Below, piece by piece: positions 42,060 to 50,767 of a DNA stretch of 64,000 bases. Below the pieces are notes generated by a model. It was not told where the DNA came from and did no database searches. It saw nothing but the letters and a program-made list of their open reading frames with translations. Position 1 is the first letter of the stretch, and the number at the start of each line of letters is the position of its first letter. Position numbers and translations under genes: made by a program. The stretch lies in the NCBI RefSeq assembly GCF_010894435.1, contig NZ_JAAIXZ010000018.1, positions 1 to 64,000 on the forward strand. Direction: 5' to 3'. The DNA comes from Pyxidicoccus trucidator (GTDB taxonomy: Bacteria; Myxococcota; Myxococcia; Myxococcales; Myxococcaceae).

Positions 42060-42899
42060 CTACTGGCAGCCGATGCGCTGGGTGCTGCTGACCGCGACGT
42101 TGTCGATGAACGTCTCGGAACCGGACGGGCCCAGCGGGTGGACGAAGCCGTAGCCCACGTTGAAGGTGTTGAAGGCGCGCATGCCGATGTTGGTGAAGTC
42201 GTGGATGAGGGTGCCGTCCACGTAGACGCGGGTGTTGCCGTGCGTGCTCGCCGCCGTGGGGCGACGGATTTCCCACTCCAGGCACACCCAGCGCCCCGCC
42301 TCCATGCCACGTGTCACCGGCTCGGGCTGACGGTTCCAGCCCTGGCCCTGGCGGAAGGACCAGTCATCCAGCGCGAAGCCCTTGTCCTGCATCACCTGCA
42401 GCTCGAAACCGCCGAAGTCCGAGCCCAGGTTCGAGACGACGAAGAACGTCCCCATCTGGCCGAAGGCGCCGGGCAGCGAGCGCATGAACACGTGCGCGCG
42501 AACGAAGAGCTGCGTCCCGAAGGCGGGGATGGAGCGCGACCAGCGCGCGATGGCCTGGCCCTGGCCGTTCCGCTCGTCGAGGCCATTCTCGGTGACGATG
42601 TGCAGCCGGCCATTCTCCGCCGCGATGGTGGCGTGCTCCCCGCTGGACTCCCACCCATTGAGGCCGCTGCTGAAGGACTCGCAGACGATGGAGCCGGCCG
42701 GGCACGTGCCGGCCGGGCTGGTGCCCGGGTCCGTCCCCGCGTCGGGGAACGTGACGGTGCCCGAGTCCTCGGTGCCCGCGTCGGCGGACGTGCCCGAGTC
42801 GGGGTTGTCGTTGTCGTCGTCGTCGTCGTTCGAGCACGCCGGCAGCGCGCCCAGCGCGAGCAACGCGAGGGGCAGCACCACGAACCGATTGAAGCGCAT
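42060..42899 (-). CDS. Lipoprotein with Asp-rich linker and jelly-roll (lectin/lyase-like) domain
   Basis: 279 residues from the ATG at 42899. Lipobox ALPACSND (Cys22), then a run of Asp (SNDDDDDNDNPDSG) and a Ser/Thr/Asp linker. The globular part is a beta sandwich of the concanavalin/polysaccharide-lyase type: ESFSSGLNGWESSGEHATIAAENGRLHI at the start, GRWVCLEWEIRRP and TRVYVDGTLIHDF near the end, and a Cys close to the C-terminus. Myxobacterial proteins of this layout are surface-exposed and probably bind carbohydrate. No catalytic residues are obvious. Confidence 0.7.
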   Translation of the reverse strand: MRFNRFVVLPLALLALGALPACSNDDDDDNDNPDSGTSADAGTEDSGTVTFPDAGTDPGTSPAGTCPAGSIVCESFSSGLNGWESSGEHATIAAENGRLHIVTENGLDERNGQGQAIARWSRSIPAFGTQLFVRAHVFMRSLPGAFGQMGTFFVVSNLGSDFGGFELQVMQDKGFALDDWSFRQGQGWNRQPEPVTRGMEAGRWVCLEWEIRRPTAASTHGNTRVYVDGTLIHDFTNIGMRAFNTFNVGYGFVHPLGPSGSETFIDNVAVSSTQRIGCQ

Positions 42900-43299
42900 A
42901 GGGTCCTTCGTCCTTCCAAGCCGGGCGTTGGAGCCCGGCGATGTTTCCGAGTGCCCGCGGGGCCGGGCTGGCCTGGGGTAATGACGTCGGACGGGCTCCC
43001 CGTGCCGGCGCCGACCGCCCTGGACACCTATCACCCGCGCCCGCTCCAGGTCACCTCGGGCCGGGCTGACCCGGTGGTCGCGGGGCCCACCGTGGACCGG
43101 CCGGGCGCACGAGGGAGCAGCCAGGCACCGCCGCCCGGTGTGACAGGGAGGGCAGGCGGGGTGGGACAGGGGCTTCGTGAGGGTGGAACAGCAGTCACCG
43201 GGTGGCGGGACGCGATGTCACACCCGCGTGCCATGGCTTCGGGCCCAGGGGCCCCAGGGAGGCCCGGACAGCGACGGGGCCTTCCCTCCACCGCCCCGC
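42900..43299. other. 400-bp intergenic region
   Basis: Lies upstream of the Asp-rich lipoprotein gene and downstream of the alpha/beta hydrolase gene. G+C-rich throughout; I see no gene, RNA or clear repeat. Confidence 0.35.
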
Positions 43300-44160
43300 T
43301 CAGCGGTTTTCGATGAAGCTGGCAATCAGGTCCGCGCACAGCCGCGGCGCTTCGTGCTGCGGGCCGTGGCCCATCTGTGGGAGCACCATCAGGTGCACCG
43401 ACTTCGTCTGCGGCGCCACGTCGAACCAGTTCTCGACCGGGAAGACGATTTCCTGGTCTCCGGAGATGACCAGCACGGGGATGTCGGTGGCCTTGAGGAA
43501 GTCACGGTAGCCGTTGTCGTCGACGAAGATGTCGTCGGCCTTCGTCTCCGCCAGCAGCTTCATCACGGTCTCAATCGGAATCGCCGGACTGACATCCGTG
43601 GTGCGGGCCGCGATGCGGTTGTGCGAAGCCACTGCGGCGGCGCGGGACTTCTGCGACTCCGGATGGAAGAACAGCACCGTCTCGTCGTCCAGGTCGTTCA
43701 CCGGCTTCAAGGCGCGCTCGAAGAAGATGGGCTTTGCTCCGGCGCGCACCCGCCCCGGAGGGCTGGTGCCAATCAGCAGCAGCTTGAGGATGCGCTCGGG
43801 GTGCAGACGCATCGCCACCTGCGCCGCGAGGCCCCCCAGCGACCAGCCGCCGAGGACGAAGCGCTCCAGGCCGAGCGCGTCCGCCAGGTCGATGGCGTCC
43901 TGCGCCAGCCTCGTGCGCACATAGCTGGGCGTGCCGGTCGACTGGCCGAGGCCGGAATAGTCGAAGGTGATGACGCGGTGCTGGGCCGCCAGCGCATCGA
44001 GGAAGGCGGGGTCCCAAGAGTCGAGGATGCCACGGAACCGCAGGCACAGGAGGATGGGCACGCCCTCGCCGATGTCGCGATAGGCGAGGCGGCGGCCCTT
44101 CACCTCGACGAAGCGGGTGGGCGCGTTGACGGCGGTAACGGCGTGGGTTCGCATGTCCAT
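43300..44160 (-). CDS. Alpha/beta hydrolase 1 of the FixLJ-like module
   Basis: 286 residues. The nucleophile elbow is GGWSLGG (Ser near 109), the acid is likely in ISGDQEIVFP, and the His in QMGHGPQHEAP. The usual HGxxG oxyanion motif is replaced by CLRFRGILDSWDP, a variant typical of one proteobacterial branch. No signal peptide. Likely an esterase or lactonase acting in the cytoplasm. Divergent from hydrolase 2; the shared region holds the CCTAAACCTTCGTAT element. Confidence 0.83.
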   Translation of the reverse strand: MDMRTHAVTAVNAPTRFVEVKGRRLAYRDIGEGVPILLCLRFRGILDSWDPAFLDALAAQHRVITFDYSGLGQSTGTPSYVRTRLAQDAIDLADALGLERFVLGGWSLGGLAAQVAMRLHPERILKLLLIGTSPPGRVRAGAKPIFFERALKPVNDLDDETVLFFHPESQKSRAAAVASHNRIAARTTDVSPAIPIETVMKLLAETKADDIFVDDNGYRDFLKATDIPVLVISGDQEIVFPVENWFDVAPQTKSVHLMVLPQMGHGPQHEAPRLCADLIASFIENR

Positions 44161-44286
44161 GAGCAGACTCCTTCAGGGGCTGGCGCTGACGTAAAGGCAG
44201 ACATGCTGCGGCGTCACCCTCACGAAGCTTGAGCGCAATGATGGCGACCTGGCTTCGCGCCGTCTTCTGTACTGTGGGCCAGCCAA

Positions 44287-44301
44287 CCTAAACCTTCGTA
44301 T
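44287..44301. promoter_or_regulatory. 15-bp shared element, copy 1: CCTAAACCTTCGTAT
   Basis: Lies in the divergent region between hydrolase 1 and hydrolase 2, 92 bases before the ATG at 44393. An identical 15-mer occurs at 49014-49028 in the other divergent region of the module. Chance identity of 15 bp with an A+T-rich core in this G+C-rich DNA is unlikely. Proposed binding site for the FixJ-like regulator (inference). Confidence 0.6.
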
Positions 44302-44308
44302 GAGGCCG

Positions 44309-44323
44309 CCCAAACCCCCGTAC
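44309..44323. promoter_or_regulatory. Degenerate second copy of the shared element
   Basis: CCCAAACCCCCGTAC matches CCTAAACCTTCGTAT at 11 of 15 positions and starts 22 bp downstream of copy 1, about two helical turns on the same face. It could be a second, weaker site. Confidence 0.4.
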
Positions 44324-44392
44324 GATGGCGCGTCCGAATCCCCCTGCGCATCCTCGCGGCGCCTCAACTCCCTGCGCCGAAAGGAAGCGCCC

Positions 44393-45268
44393 ATGGATAC
44401 CCGGAGCCGTCCCAACACCGACCAAGCCGGCAAGCTCAGTGGCAGCTATCTCACCACCCGGGACGGCACCCAGCTCTACTTCAAGGACTGGGGCCCGAAG
44501 GACGGTCAGCCCATTGTCTTCTCGCACGGCTGGCCCCTCAGCTCCGACGCCTGGGAAGACCAGATGCTGTTCCTGTCGGAGCACGGCTACCGCACCATCG
44601 CCCATGACCGCCGCGGCCACGGTCGCTCCTCGCAGCCGTGGGGCGGCCATGAGATGGACACCTATGCTGATGACCTCGCCGAGCTGACGGCCGCGCTCGA
44701 CCTCAAGAAGGCCGTCCACATCGGCCACTCCACCGGCGGTGGCGAGGTCGCCCGCTACATTGGCCGCCACGGCACCTCGCGCGTCGCCAAGGCCGTGCTC
44801 ATCGGCGCCGTGCCGCCCATCATGCTCAAGACGGACTGGCACCCGAACGGCCTGCCCCGCGAAGTGTTCGACGGCATCCGTGCCGGCGTGCGCGCCGACC
44901 GCTCCAGCTTCTTCAAGGAGCTGAGCATGGCGTTCTACGGCTTCAACCGTCCGGGCGCGAAAGTCTCGGAAGGCCTGCGCGAGAGCTTCTGGATGCAGGG
45001 GATGATGGGCGCGCTGAAGGCCGAGTACGACTGCATCAAGGCCTTCTCGGAGACCGACTTCCGCGCCGACCTCGCGAAGTTCGACGTGCCCACGCTGGTG
45101 ATGCACGGCGACGACGACCAGATTGTCCCCATCGAGGGCGGGGGGAAGCTCACCGCCACGCTCGTCAAGGGCGCGAAGCTGAAGGTCTACCCGGGCTTCA
45201 GCCACGGCATGACGGCGGTCAACAAGGACGTCATCAACGCGGACCTGCTGGCCTTCATCAAGGGCTAG
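44393..45268 (+). CDS. Alpha/beta hydrolase 2, non-heme chloroperoxidase-like
   Basis: 291 residues from the ATG at 44393, with GAAAGGAAG before it. [14 protein letters not shown] provides the oxyanion region, GHSTGGG the nucleophile Ser, HGDDDQIVP the Asp, and GFSHGM the catalytic His. It matches the cofactor-free haloperoxidase/perhydrolase branch of the fold closely along its whole length. Such enzymes are esterases with side perhydrolase activity. Transcribed towards the kinase gene, which converges on it. Confidence 0.87.
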   Translation: MDTRSRPNTDQAGKLSGSYLTTRDGTQLYFKDWGPKDGQPIVFSHGWPLSSDAWEDQMLFLSEHGYRTIAHDRRGHGRSSQPWGGHEMDTYADDLAELTAALDLKKAVHIGHSTGGGEVARYIGRHGTSRVAKAVLIGAVPPIMLKTDWHPNGLPREVFDGIRAGVRADRSSFFKELSMAFYGFNRPGAKVSEGLRESFWMQGMMGALKAEYDCIKAFSETDFRADLAKFDVPTLVMHGDDDQIVPIEGGGKLTATLVKGAKLKVYPGFSHGMTAVNKDVINADLLAFIKG

Positions 45269-45280
45269 GGCGCGTCGACC

Positions 45281-45307
45281 GGCCGCGCGGCTCGCTTCCG
45301 CGCGGCC
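45281..45307. terminator. Bidirectional terminator hairpin
   Basis: GGCCGCGCG (45281-45289) and CGCGCGGCC (45299-45307), a 9-bp perfect stem with a 9-base loop, lies between the convergent ends of hydrolase 2 (45268) and the kinase gene (45312). Confidence 0.6.
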
Positions 45308-45311
45308 TGCT

Positions 45312-46982
45312 TCAGGGCGCGAAAGGCAGGGTGAAGAGGAAGCGCGCCCCGCCGGCTGGCAGGTTCTCCGCCCAGATGCGGCCGCCGTGCGCCTCGATGA
45401 TGTTGCGGCAGATGGACAGCCCCATTCCGAGGCCGTTCGCCTTGGTGGTGAAGAAGCTCTGGAAGAGCCGGGAGTGAGCCTCCGGCGGGATGCCCGGCCC
45501 CGAGTCCTCGAGCTCGAAGCGCAGCTCCCCGTCCCCCGCCCGGGTCCGCAGGACGAGCCGCGGCTGCGAGCAGCGGGCGCGCGTCATCTCCTGCATGGCG
45601 TTGAGCGCCAGGTTGACGACGGTCTGCTGGAGCTGCACGCGGTCTGCCTCGATTTCCGGCAGGCCGTCCGCGAGCTCGAGGCGCGGCTCGACCTCATGCG
45701 CCAGCAGCTCGTGGTGGAGGAAGTGCACCGCCTCCTCCACGACGGGGTTGGGCGACAGGCGCTGCCGCTCCGAGGCCTTGTTCGAGGCCATGGCGCGGAG
45801 GCGGGCGATGATGTCGGCGGCGCGACGCGCGTCACTGACCATGTTGGCGTGGATGGCGCGCACCTCGTCGAGGTCGGGCTGCGGCCGCGACAGCCAGCGT
45901 GCCCCCGCCGCGCCATTCGCGGCGATGGCGGCCAGTGGCTGGTTCACCTCGTGGGCAATCGACGCCGTCAGCTCTCCGAGCATCGACAGGCGCGACGCGT
46001 GGGCGAACTCGCTCTGCAGTTGCCGCAGCGCCTTCTGGGCCGACACGCTCTCGGTGAAGAGGTTGCGATAGCGCACCTCGCTGGCGCGCACCTCCTGCTC
46101 CGCGGCCACCCGGTCGGAGAGGTCGATGACGCCGACCAGGACCGTGCCGCGCCCATGGTGGCCCGACGGCCAGCAGACCGTGAACAGGGCATCAATCATC
46201 CGTCCGTCGAGCGTGGACAGGCGCGTCTCGCGCGACAGGCTGGGCAGGCGGTGAATCGAGGCCAGCAGGCTCTCCGCATAGACGTGGCGGCTCTCCGGCG
46301 GCCAGAAGGGAGCGACCGTACCGCCGACGAGGGCCTCGCGGCTTCCGGCGGCGAACAGCATCGCCGTCTTGTCGTTGACGTCGACCACCCGAGTCGTGGC
46401 GATGGCGGCGTCGATGAACTCGGGATGCGCCTCGAAATAGGCACGGAAGTCCGTGACACCGCCGTGCATGAGCTCGGCCAGCATCTTCCGCACGTCCGAG
46501 AAGTCGAGCTCCCAGAACGACGCCGCCATGGCCTGGAACAGGTTGCGGTAGCGGTGCGCCTGCAGCCGGGACTCCAGCTCGAGGTCGCTCAAGCGGGTGA
46601 TGTCGCGGCCGTATTCGATGATGGCCGCCGGCTGGCCGTCCGGGCCGGGCTGCACCTTCCACCGGACTTCGACGCGCCGCTCCTCGCCGGACGCGGTGGT
46701 CCGCTTCAGCTCACCTTCCCAGTGCCCCTGCTCGAGCAGGTGTCGCTCCAGGCCCGCGAGGGTCGACGGGTGATGGGCATTGAGGCTGGCATGGAGGTCG
46801 CGGCCCAGCATGGCGTCGCGCGTGAAGCCGTAGAGCGCCTCGGACGCCTTGTTCCACAGCAGGACGCGGCCTCGCGAGTCCCGGACGATGACGCTCTCGA
46901 CCAGGCCGTCGACAACCGGGGCGAGGAAGTCCACCGAGCCCGGCAAGGTGTCGTCCGACTCCGGCCTGTTTCCTTCGGGCAT
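45312..46982 (-). CDS. FixL-like PAS sensor histidine kinase
   Basis: 556 residues. N-terminal PAS (VIVRDSRGRVLLWNKASEALYGF), further PAS-like segments (VDVNDKTAMLFAAGSREALVGG), then HisKA with SIAHEVNQPLAAIAANG, the form typical of FixL-type kinases. HATPase follows with LALNAMQEM, DSGPGIPPEAHSRLFQSFFTT and NGLGMGLSIC. No transmembrane segment, so the signal is cytoplasmic. No heme-binding His of true FixL is claimed. It is the third gene of a leftward operon after the FixJ-like regulator and the single receiver (9-base gap). Its style is closer to alpha/beta-proteobacterial proteins than to neighbouring myxobacterial kinases. Confidence 0.87.
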   Translation of the reverse strand: MPEGNRPESDDTLPGSVDFLAPVVDGLVESVIVRDSRGRVLLWNKASEALYGFTRDAMLGRDLHASLNAHHPSTLAGLERHLLEQGHWEGELKRTTASGEERRVEVRWKVQPGPDGQPAAIIEYGRDITRLSDLELESRLQAHRYRNLFQAMAASFWELDFSDVRKMLAELMHGGVTDFRAYFEAHPEFIDAAIATTRVVDVNDKTAMLFAAGSREALVGGTVAPFWPPESRHVYAESLLASIHRLPSLSRETRLSTLDGRMIDALFTVCWPSGHHGRGTVLVGVIDLSDRVAAEQEVRASEVRYRNLFTESVSAQKALRQLQSEFAHASRLSMLGELTASIAHEVNQPLAAIAANGAAGARWLSRPQPDLDEVRAIHANMVSDARRAADIIARLRAMASNKASERQRLSPNPVVEEAVHFLHHELLAHEVEPRLELADGLPEIEADRVQLQQTVVNLALNAMQEMTRARCSQPRLVLRTRAGDGELRFELEDSGPGIPPEAHSRLFQSFFTTKANGLGMGLSICRNIIEAHGGRIWAENLPAGGARFLFTLPFAP

Positions 46983-46991
46983 GACCCGAAC

Positions 46992-47360
46992 CTACAACGA
47001 AAGGGCACGCTCGACGCAGGCGACGAACTCCTCGCTGTCGAAGGGCTTCTTCAGGAGGCAGTACGGGTTGCACGCCTGCGCCTTCTCCATCACTGCCGCC
47101 TCGTCCCTGGCGGTAATCATGATGACGGGCACCGTGGAGCCCCGCGCGTCGAGCTCCCGCTTGAGGTCGATGCCGCTCATGCCGGGCATGTGGATGTCGG
47201 TGATGATGAGGCTCATGCGCGGAAGCTCGCCCGATGCCAGGAACGCCTCGGCGCTGTCGAACGCCAGTCCCTTCAGCCCGAGCGACCTCAGCAGGCTGAC
47301 CAGCGCCAGGCGGACCGACACGTCGTCGTCGACTACGGAGATGAGGTGTTCTGGCGGCAT
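46992..47360 (-). CDS. Single-domain response regulator receiver
   Basis: 122 residues, a lone CheY-like receiver: VVDDD acidic pocket, phospho-Asp in ITDIHMPGMSG, Thr in MITAR, and Lys in CLLKKPF. No output domain. Begins 2 bases after the FixJ-like gene ends and ends 9 bases before the kinase gene. It may act as a phosphate sink or relay competing with the FixJ-like protein for the kinase. Confidence 0.88.
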   Translation of the reverse strand: MPPEHLISVVDDDVSVRLALVSLLRSLGLKGLAFDSAEAFLASGELPRMSLIITDIHMPGMSGIDLKRELDARGSTVPVIMITARDEAAVMEKAQACNPYCLLKKPFDSEEFVACVERALSL

Positions 47361-47362
47361 GA

Positions 47363-48019
47363 CTAGGATTTTCGCGCCTGGGATGGAGTCGGGGCCGGGG
47401 TGAGCGCCTTGGGGAGCTTCAGTGCCTCGGCCATGCGCACCAGGTCGGCCAGGGACTGCGCCTCCATCTTCCGCATCACCGAGCCGCGATGAATCTTGAC
47501 CGTGATTTCACTCAGGTTGAGCTCGCCGGCCACCTGCTTGTTGAGGAGCCCCGCGGTGACCAGCGTCATCACCTGCTGCTCTCGTGCCGACAGGCTGTCG
47601 AAGCGCTTGCGCAGGTCGGCCGCGCCCTCGCGCTCGGAGCGCTGGCCGCGATGGCGCTCCACCGCCAGCGCCACGGCGTCGAGCAACTCCTGCTCGCGGA
47701 AGGGCTTGGGCAGGAAGTCGACCGCGCCCGCCTTCATCGCACTCACCGACATCGGGATGTCGCCGTGGCCGGTCATCATGATGACCGGCAGGTCGATGCC
47801 GAGCGACGCGAGCTGCCCCTGGAAGGCGAGACCACTGGTGCCGGGCAGGCGCACGTCGAGCAGGAGGCAGCCGGGTGCATCCGCCCGCTCGGCATCGAGG
47901 AAGGCCCGCACCGAGTCGTAGGCCCTGGCCTTCATTCCGATGGAGCGGAACAGGGTCTGCAGCGCGGTACGCAGCGACGTGTCGTCGTCGATGATGTGGA
48001 TGACGGCTTCCTCGCTCAT
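47363..48019 (-). CDS. FixJ-like response regulator (receiver plus LuxR-type HTH)
   Basis: 218 residues from the ATG at 48019. Receiver: [28 protein letters not shown] (phospho-Asp), [12 protein letters not shown] and FLPKPF. The linker leads to a LuxR/Ger[47 protein letters not shown]. First gene of the leftward operon. A weak match to the shared element (CAACTTCGCAT at 48025-48035) lies just upstream of its start and might give autoregulation. The most likely regulator of the two divergent promoter regions flanking the operon. Confidence 0.88.
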   Translation of the reverse strand: MSEEAVIHIIDDDTSLRTALQTLFRSIGMKARAYDSVRAFLDAERADAPGCLLLDVRLPGTSGLAFQGQLASLGIDLPVIMMTGHGDIPMSVSAMKAGAVDFLPKPFREQELLDAVALAVERHRGQRSEREGAADLRKRFDSLSAREQQVMTLVTAGLLNKQVAGELNLSEITVKIHRGSVMRKMEAQSLADLVRMAEALKLPKALTPAPTPSQARKS

Positions 48020-48082
48020 GAAGGCAACTTCGCATGGCGAAATAGCGCCCGCAATCGACCCGGCCATGGTGCTGTGCGGGCC

Positions 48083-48937
48083 TTACGCCGTGCCCGTGCG
48101 CGGCTGCGTGTCCTCGCTGGCCGCCTCCACGACCTTGATGGGTGCGAAGGACCGGGCCGCGTCGACCGCCCAGTCGAGGGCGTAGTCGGCCACCTCCTCC
48201 CAGCCCTCCTCCTGGCACAGGAAGTGTGAGCGGGCCGGAAAGAACTTGTACTCGGTCTTCGACGGCGACTTCGACTGCTTCTTCGTGATCGACTTGACCA
48301 TCGGCGTGGGCACCGTGCGGTCGAACTCGGCGGCGGTGAGCAGCAGGGGCGGACGCGTCTTGGGGGACGTGAGCTTCGAGCCCTTGCCCAGCAACGCCTC
48401 GAAGAAGATGCGGCCCGGCGTCGGCACGATGTACTTGTCGTAGGCCGCGCGCATCTCCGACTCCGGCAGGGTGTTGGCGAAGCCGGTGGTGAAGTCCTTG
48501 AAGCTCATCGTCAGCGCGCGGTTCCACGAGTTCCACGTCGTGAAGACGGACAGCGACGTCCAGACGGCCACGGGATGCGCCGGCACGCCGAAGGGCGGCG
48601 CCGGGTCGATGGCGACGCCCGCTGCGCCCAGGCCGCGGTCGAGCAGCATCTGCACGACGAGGCCGCCGAACGAGTGGCCCATCAGGATGGGCTTCTCGGG
48701 CAGCGCGCGAATCACCGCGTCATAGTGGTCGACGATGTCCTTGAAGTGCAGCTTGCTGAAGCGCGGGTCCAGGTTGGTGCGAAGCTCATCGACGCTCTTG
48801 TCCAGGTAGGGCCAGGCGGGGGTGAGCACCTTGAAGCCCTTGGCTTCGTAGCGGGCGCGGAAGGACTCCCAGGCGGCGGGCGTCAGCCAGGCGCCGTGGA
48901 TGAGCACAATGGTCTTCGGGGAGGGAAGAGCAGGCAT
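48083..48937 (-). CDS. Alpha/beta hydrolase 3 of the FixLJ-like module
   Basis: 284 residues from the ATG at 48937 (AGGAGTTCCC before it). IHGAWLTPAAWESF holds the oxyanion region, GHSFGG the nucleophile, and the final His is probably in ARSHFLC. There is no signal peptide. The fold and the SFGGLVVQMLLDRG stretch match esterases often found beside FixJ-type regulators in proteobacteria. Lies 63 bases upstream of the FixJ-like gene on the same strand, so the four genes may be one transcript. Confidence 0.83.
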   Translation of the reverse strand: MPALPSPKTIVLIHGAWLTPAAWESFRARYEAKGFKVLTPAWPYLDKSVDELRTNLDPRFSKLHFKDIVDHYDAVIRALPEKPILMGHSFGGLVVQMLLDRGLGAAGVAIDPAPPFGVPAHPVAVWTSLSVFTTWNSWNRALTMSFKDFTTGFANTLPESEMRAAYDKYIVPTPGRIFFEALLGKGSKLTSPKTRPPLLLTAAEFDRTVPTPMVKSITKKQSKSPSKTEYKFFPARSHFLCQEEGWEEVADYALDWAVDAARSFAPIKVVEAASEDTQPRTGTA

Positions 48938-49013
48938 GGGAACTCCTGAGCGGTTGATGACGGCAAGATGCCTGGAGCGTGCGCCAGAACCCATTGCACC
49001 TGGGGTTGAGCGG

Positions 49014-49028
49014 CCTAAACCTTCGTAT
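49014..49028. promoter_or_regulatory. 15-bp shared element, copy 2: CCTAAACCTTCGTAT
   Basis: Identical to 44287-44301. It lies 76 bases before the leftward hydrolase 3 start and 114 bases before the GST start, so one site could serve both directions. Confidence 0.6.
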
Positions 49029-49142
49029 ACCGCTCACCGCTGGGGACGCCGGAAGCGCTGACCGCGCGTTTCCGTGGCGCGGCGACGAAGAAGCGTGCAG
49101 AAATCCGCGCCGCTCAACATAGGGCGTAAGGATTCCACACAC

Positions 49143-49754
49143 ATGAAGCTCTTCTACACCCCGGGTGCTTGTTCCCTGTCGCCGCACATCGTCCTGCGCG
49201 AGGCGGGCCTCTCCTTCGAGACCGAGAAGGTCGACATCCGCGCCAAGAAGACGGAGCACGGCGAGGACTACTTCGGCATCAACCCCAAGGGCTATGTCCC
49301 CGCCCTCCAGCTCGACGAAGGCGGCCTGCTCACGGAGGGCCCCGCCATCGTCCAGTACCTCGCGGACAAGGCCCCCGAGAAGAAGCTGGCCCCGGCCAAC
49401 GGCACCCTGGAGCGCTACCGCCTCCAGGAGCTGCTCAACTTCATCGGCACCGAAATCCACAAGAGCTACAGCCCGCTCTTCAACCCCGCGCTCCCCGAGG
49501 AGGTGAAGTCCGCCTTCCGAGACCGCATCGCGCTTCGCTACAAGGTCATCGAGGACCGACTCGCGGCGAAGGGCCCCTTCCTCATGGGCGACCAGTTCAC
49601 CGTGGCGGACGCGTACCTCTTCACCGTGACGAACTGGGCGGGCAACCTGAAGGTGAGCCTGGAGTCCTTCCCCGCGCTGCGGGCCTTCCAGGCGCGCGTG
49701 GCGGAGCGCCCCGCCGTGCAGGCCGCGCTGAAGGCCGAAGGCCTCACGAAGTGA
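49143..49754 (+). CDS. Beta-class glutathione S-transferase
   Basis: 203 residues. MKLFYTPGACSLSPHIVLREAGL gives the bacterial beta-class N-terminus with Cys10, and His106 (IGTEIHKSYSPLF) is at the position of the second active-site residue of that class. EGPAIVQYLAD is the glutathione-binding Ser/Glu loop region and QFTVADAYLF the N-capping box. Conjugates or reduces electrophiles with glutathione in the cytoplasm. Its stop overlaps the start of the following VOC gene by 4 bases. Confidence 0.9.
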   Translation: MKLFYTPGACSLSPHIVLREAGLSFETEKVDIRAKKTEHGEDYFGINPKGYVPALQLDEGGLLTEGPAIVQYLADKAPEKKLAPANGTLERYRLQELLNFIGTEIHKSYSPLFNPALPEEVKSAFRDRIALRYKVIEDRLAAKGPFLMGDQFTVADAYLFTVTNWAGNLKVSLESFPALRAFQARVAERPAVQAALKAEGLTK

Positions 49755-50110
49755 CGCCGGCGTTCGTCAAGCTGCTCGTCTCGGACGCCGCGCGCTCGCT
49801 GGCGTTCTACGAGGCGCTCGGCTTCGAGCGCGTGGGCACCGAGCCGCCCTTCGTCCACCTCCGGTGGGCGGGGGCGGTGGACGTCTACCTCGTCACGCCT
49901 CCCCCCATGCTGAAGCTGGAGGGGCGGCGCGGCCTGGGCGTGCTGGTGGGCTTCCGCACCGAGGGCCAGAGCGGCCTCGACGAGCTGCTCCTGCGCGCCC
50001 AGTCGCAGGGCGCCGCCGTGGAGGGCCCCGTGGTGCAGCCCTGGCACACGCGCGAGGTCATCGTCACCGACCCGGACGGCTACCGGCTCAACTTCATCGA
50101 GCCCGCGTAG
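49751..50110 (+). CDS. VOC (glyoxalase/bleomycin-resistance) family protein
   Basis: 119 residues from a GTG at 49751 that shares GTGA with the GST stop, so the two are translationally coupled. One VOC module pair: FVKLLVSDAARSLAFYEALGF, FVHLRWAGAVDVYLV, LRAQSQGAAVEGPVVQPWHTREVIVTDPDG and LNFIEP. Candidate metal ligands are the His in VHLR, the His in PWHTREV and the Glu of FIEP. A thiol- or glutathione-linked detoxification role fits its partner. Its last 17 bases overlap the end of the convergent TetR gene. Confidence 0.8.
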   Translation: MTPAFVKLLVSDAARSLAFYEALGFERVGTEPPFVHLRWAGAVDVYLVTPPPMLKLEGRRGLGVLVGFRTEGQSGLDELLLRAQSQGAAVEGPVVQPWHTREVIVTDPDGYRLNFIEPA

Positions 50111-50753
50111 TCCCACCCCCTGGGGGGCGCGCGAAGCCCCCCAGGAGCAGGTCCAGCATCAGGTCGACGGACTTCCCCAGCGGCCGCAGGGTGAGCCACT
50201 TGTCCTTGTCCATGACGAGGTGGAGCGACACCAGGCCGTGCAGGCCGCCCCACAGCGTCTGGCTGACGAGGTCCACGTCCTGGTACTCGGGCTTGAAGCA
50301 GCCCGCGTCCCGCGCCTCCTGCACCATCTTGCAGACGAAGGCGTAGGCGTCCTGCTCCGGGTTGCCCTGCTGGATGGCGCGGCGGTCTTCGTCCTCGAAC
50401 TCCGCCGGGTGGCGCTGCATGAAGAGGAGCTTGTAGGTGGTGGGGTGCTCCTGGGCGAAGGCGAGGTACGCCCGTCCCAGCTTCCGCAGCCGCTCCATCG
50501 GGTCCTGCACGCGGGCGACCTTGTTCAGCGTCTCGGCGAAGCGCAGGAAGTCATGGGCACACAGCTCACGGATGAGCGCGGCCTTGTCCTTGAAGTGCAC
50601 GTAGATGGCGGTGGGGCTGTACTCAATCTTCTCGGCGACGCGCCGCATCGTCACCGCCTCGTAGCCCTCATTGACGAAGAGCTCGCGGGCGGCGTCGAGG
50701 ATGAGCTGCCGCGTCGCCTGCTTCTCCCGCTCTCGCCGCTCCTTGATGCCCAT
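50094..50753 (-). CDS. TetR-family repressor of the efflux operon
   Basis: 219 residues from the ATG at 50753 (AAGGAGACC before it). N-terminal HTH: RQLILDAARELFVNEGYEAVTMRRVAEKIEYSPTAIYVHFKDKAALIREL, followed by a C-terminal TetR ligand domain with QEHPTTYKLLF and MDKDKWLTLRPLGKSVDLML. Last gene of the adaptor-pump-TetR operon, 14 bases after the pump gene. Probably represses the operon through the palindrome at 55139-55155. Confidence 0.88.
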   Translation of the reverse strand: MGIKERREREKQATRQLILDAARELFVNEGYEAVTMRRVAEKIEYSPTAIYVHFKDKAALIRELCAHDFLRFAETLNKVARVQDPMERLRKLGRAYLAFAQEHPTTYKLLFMQRHPAEFEDEDRRAIQQGNPEQDAYAFVCKMVQEARDAGCFKPEYQDVDLVSQTLWGGLHGLVSLHLVMDKDKWLTLRPLGKSVDLMLDLLLGGFARPPGGGTTRAR

Positions 50754-50767
50754 GGTCTCCTTCAGTA

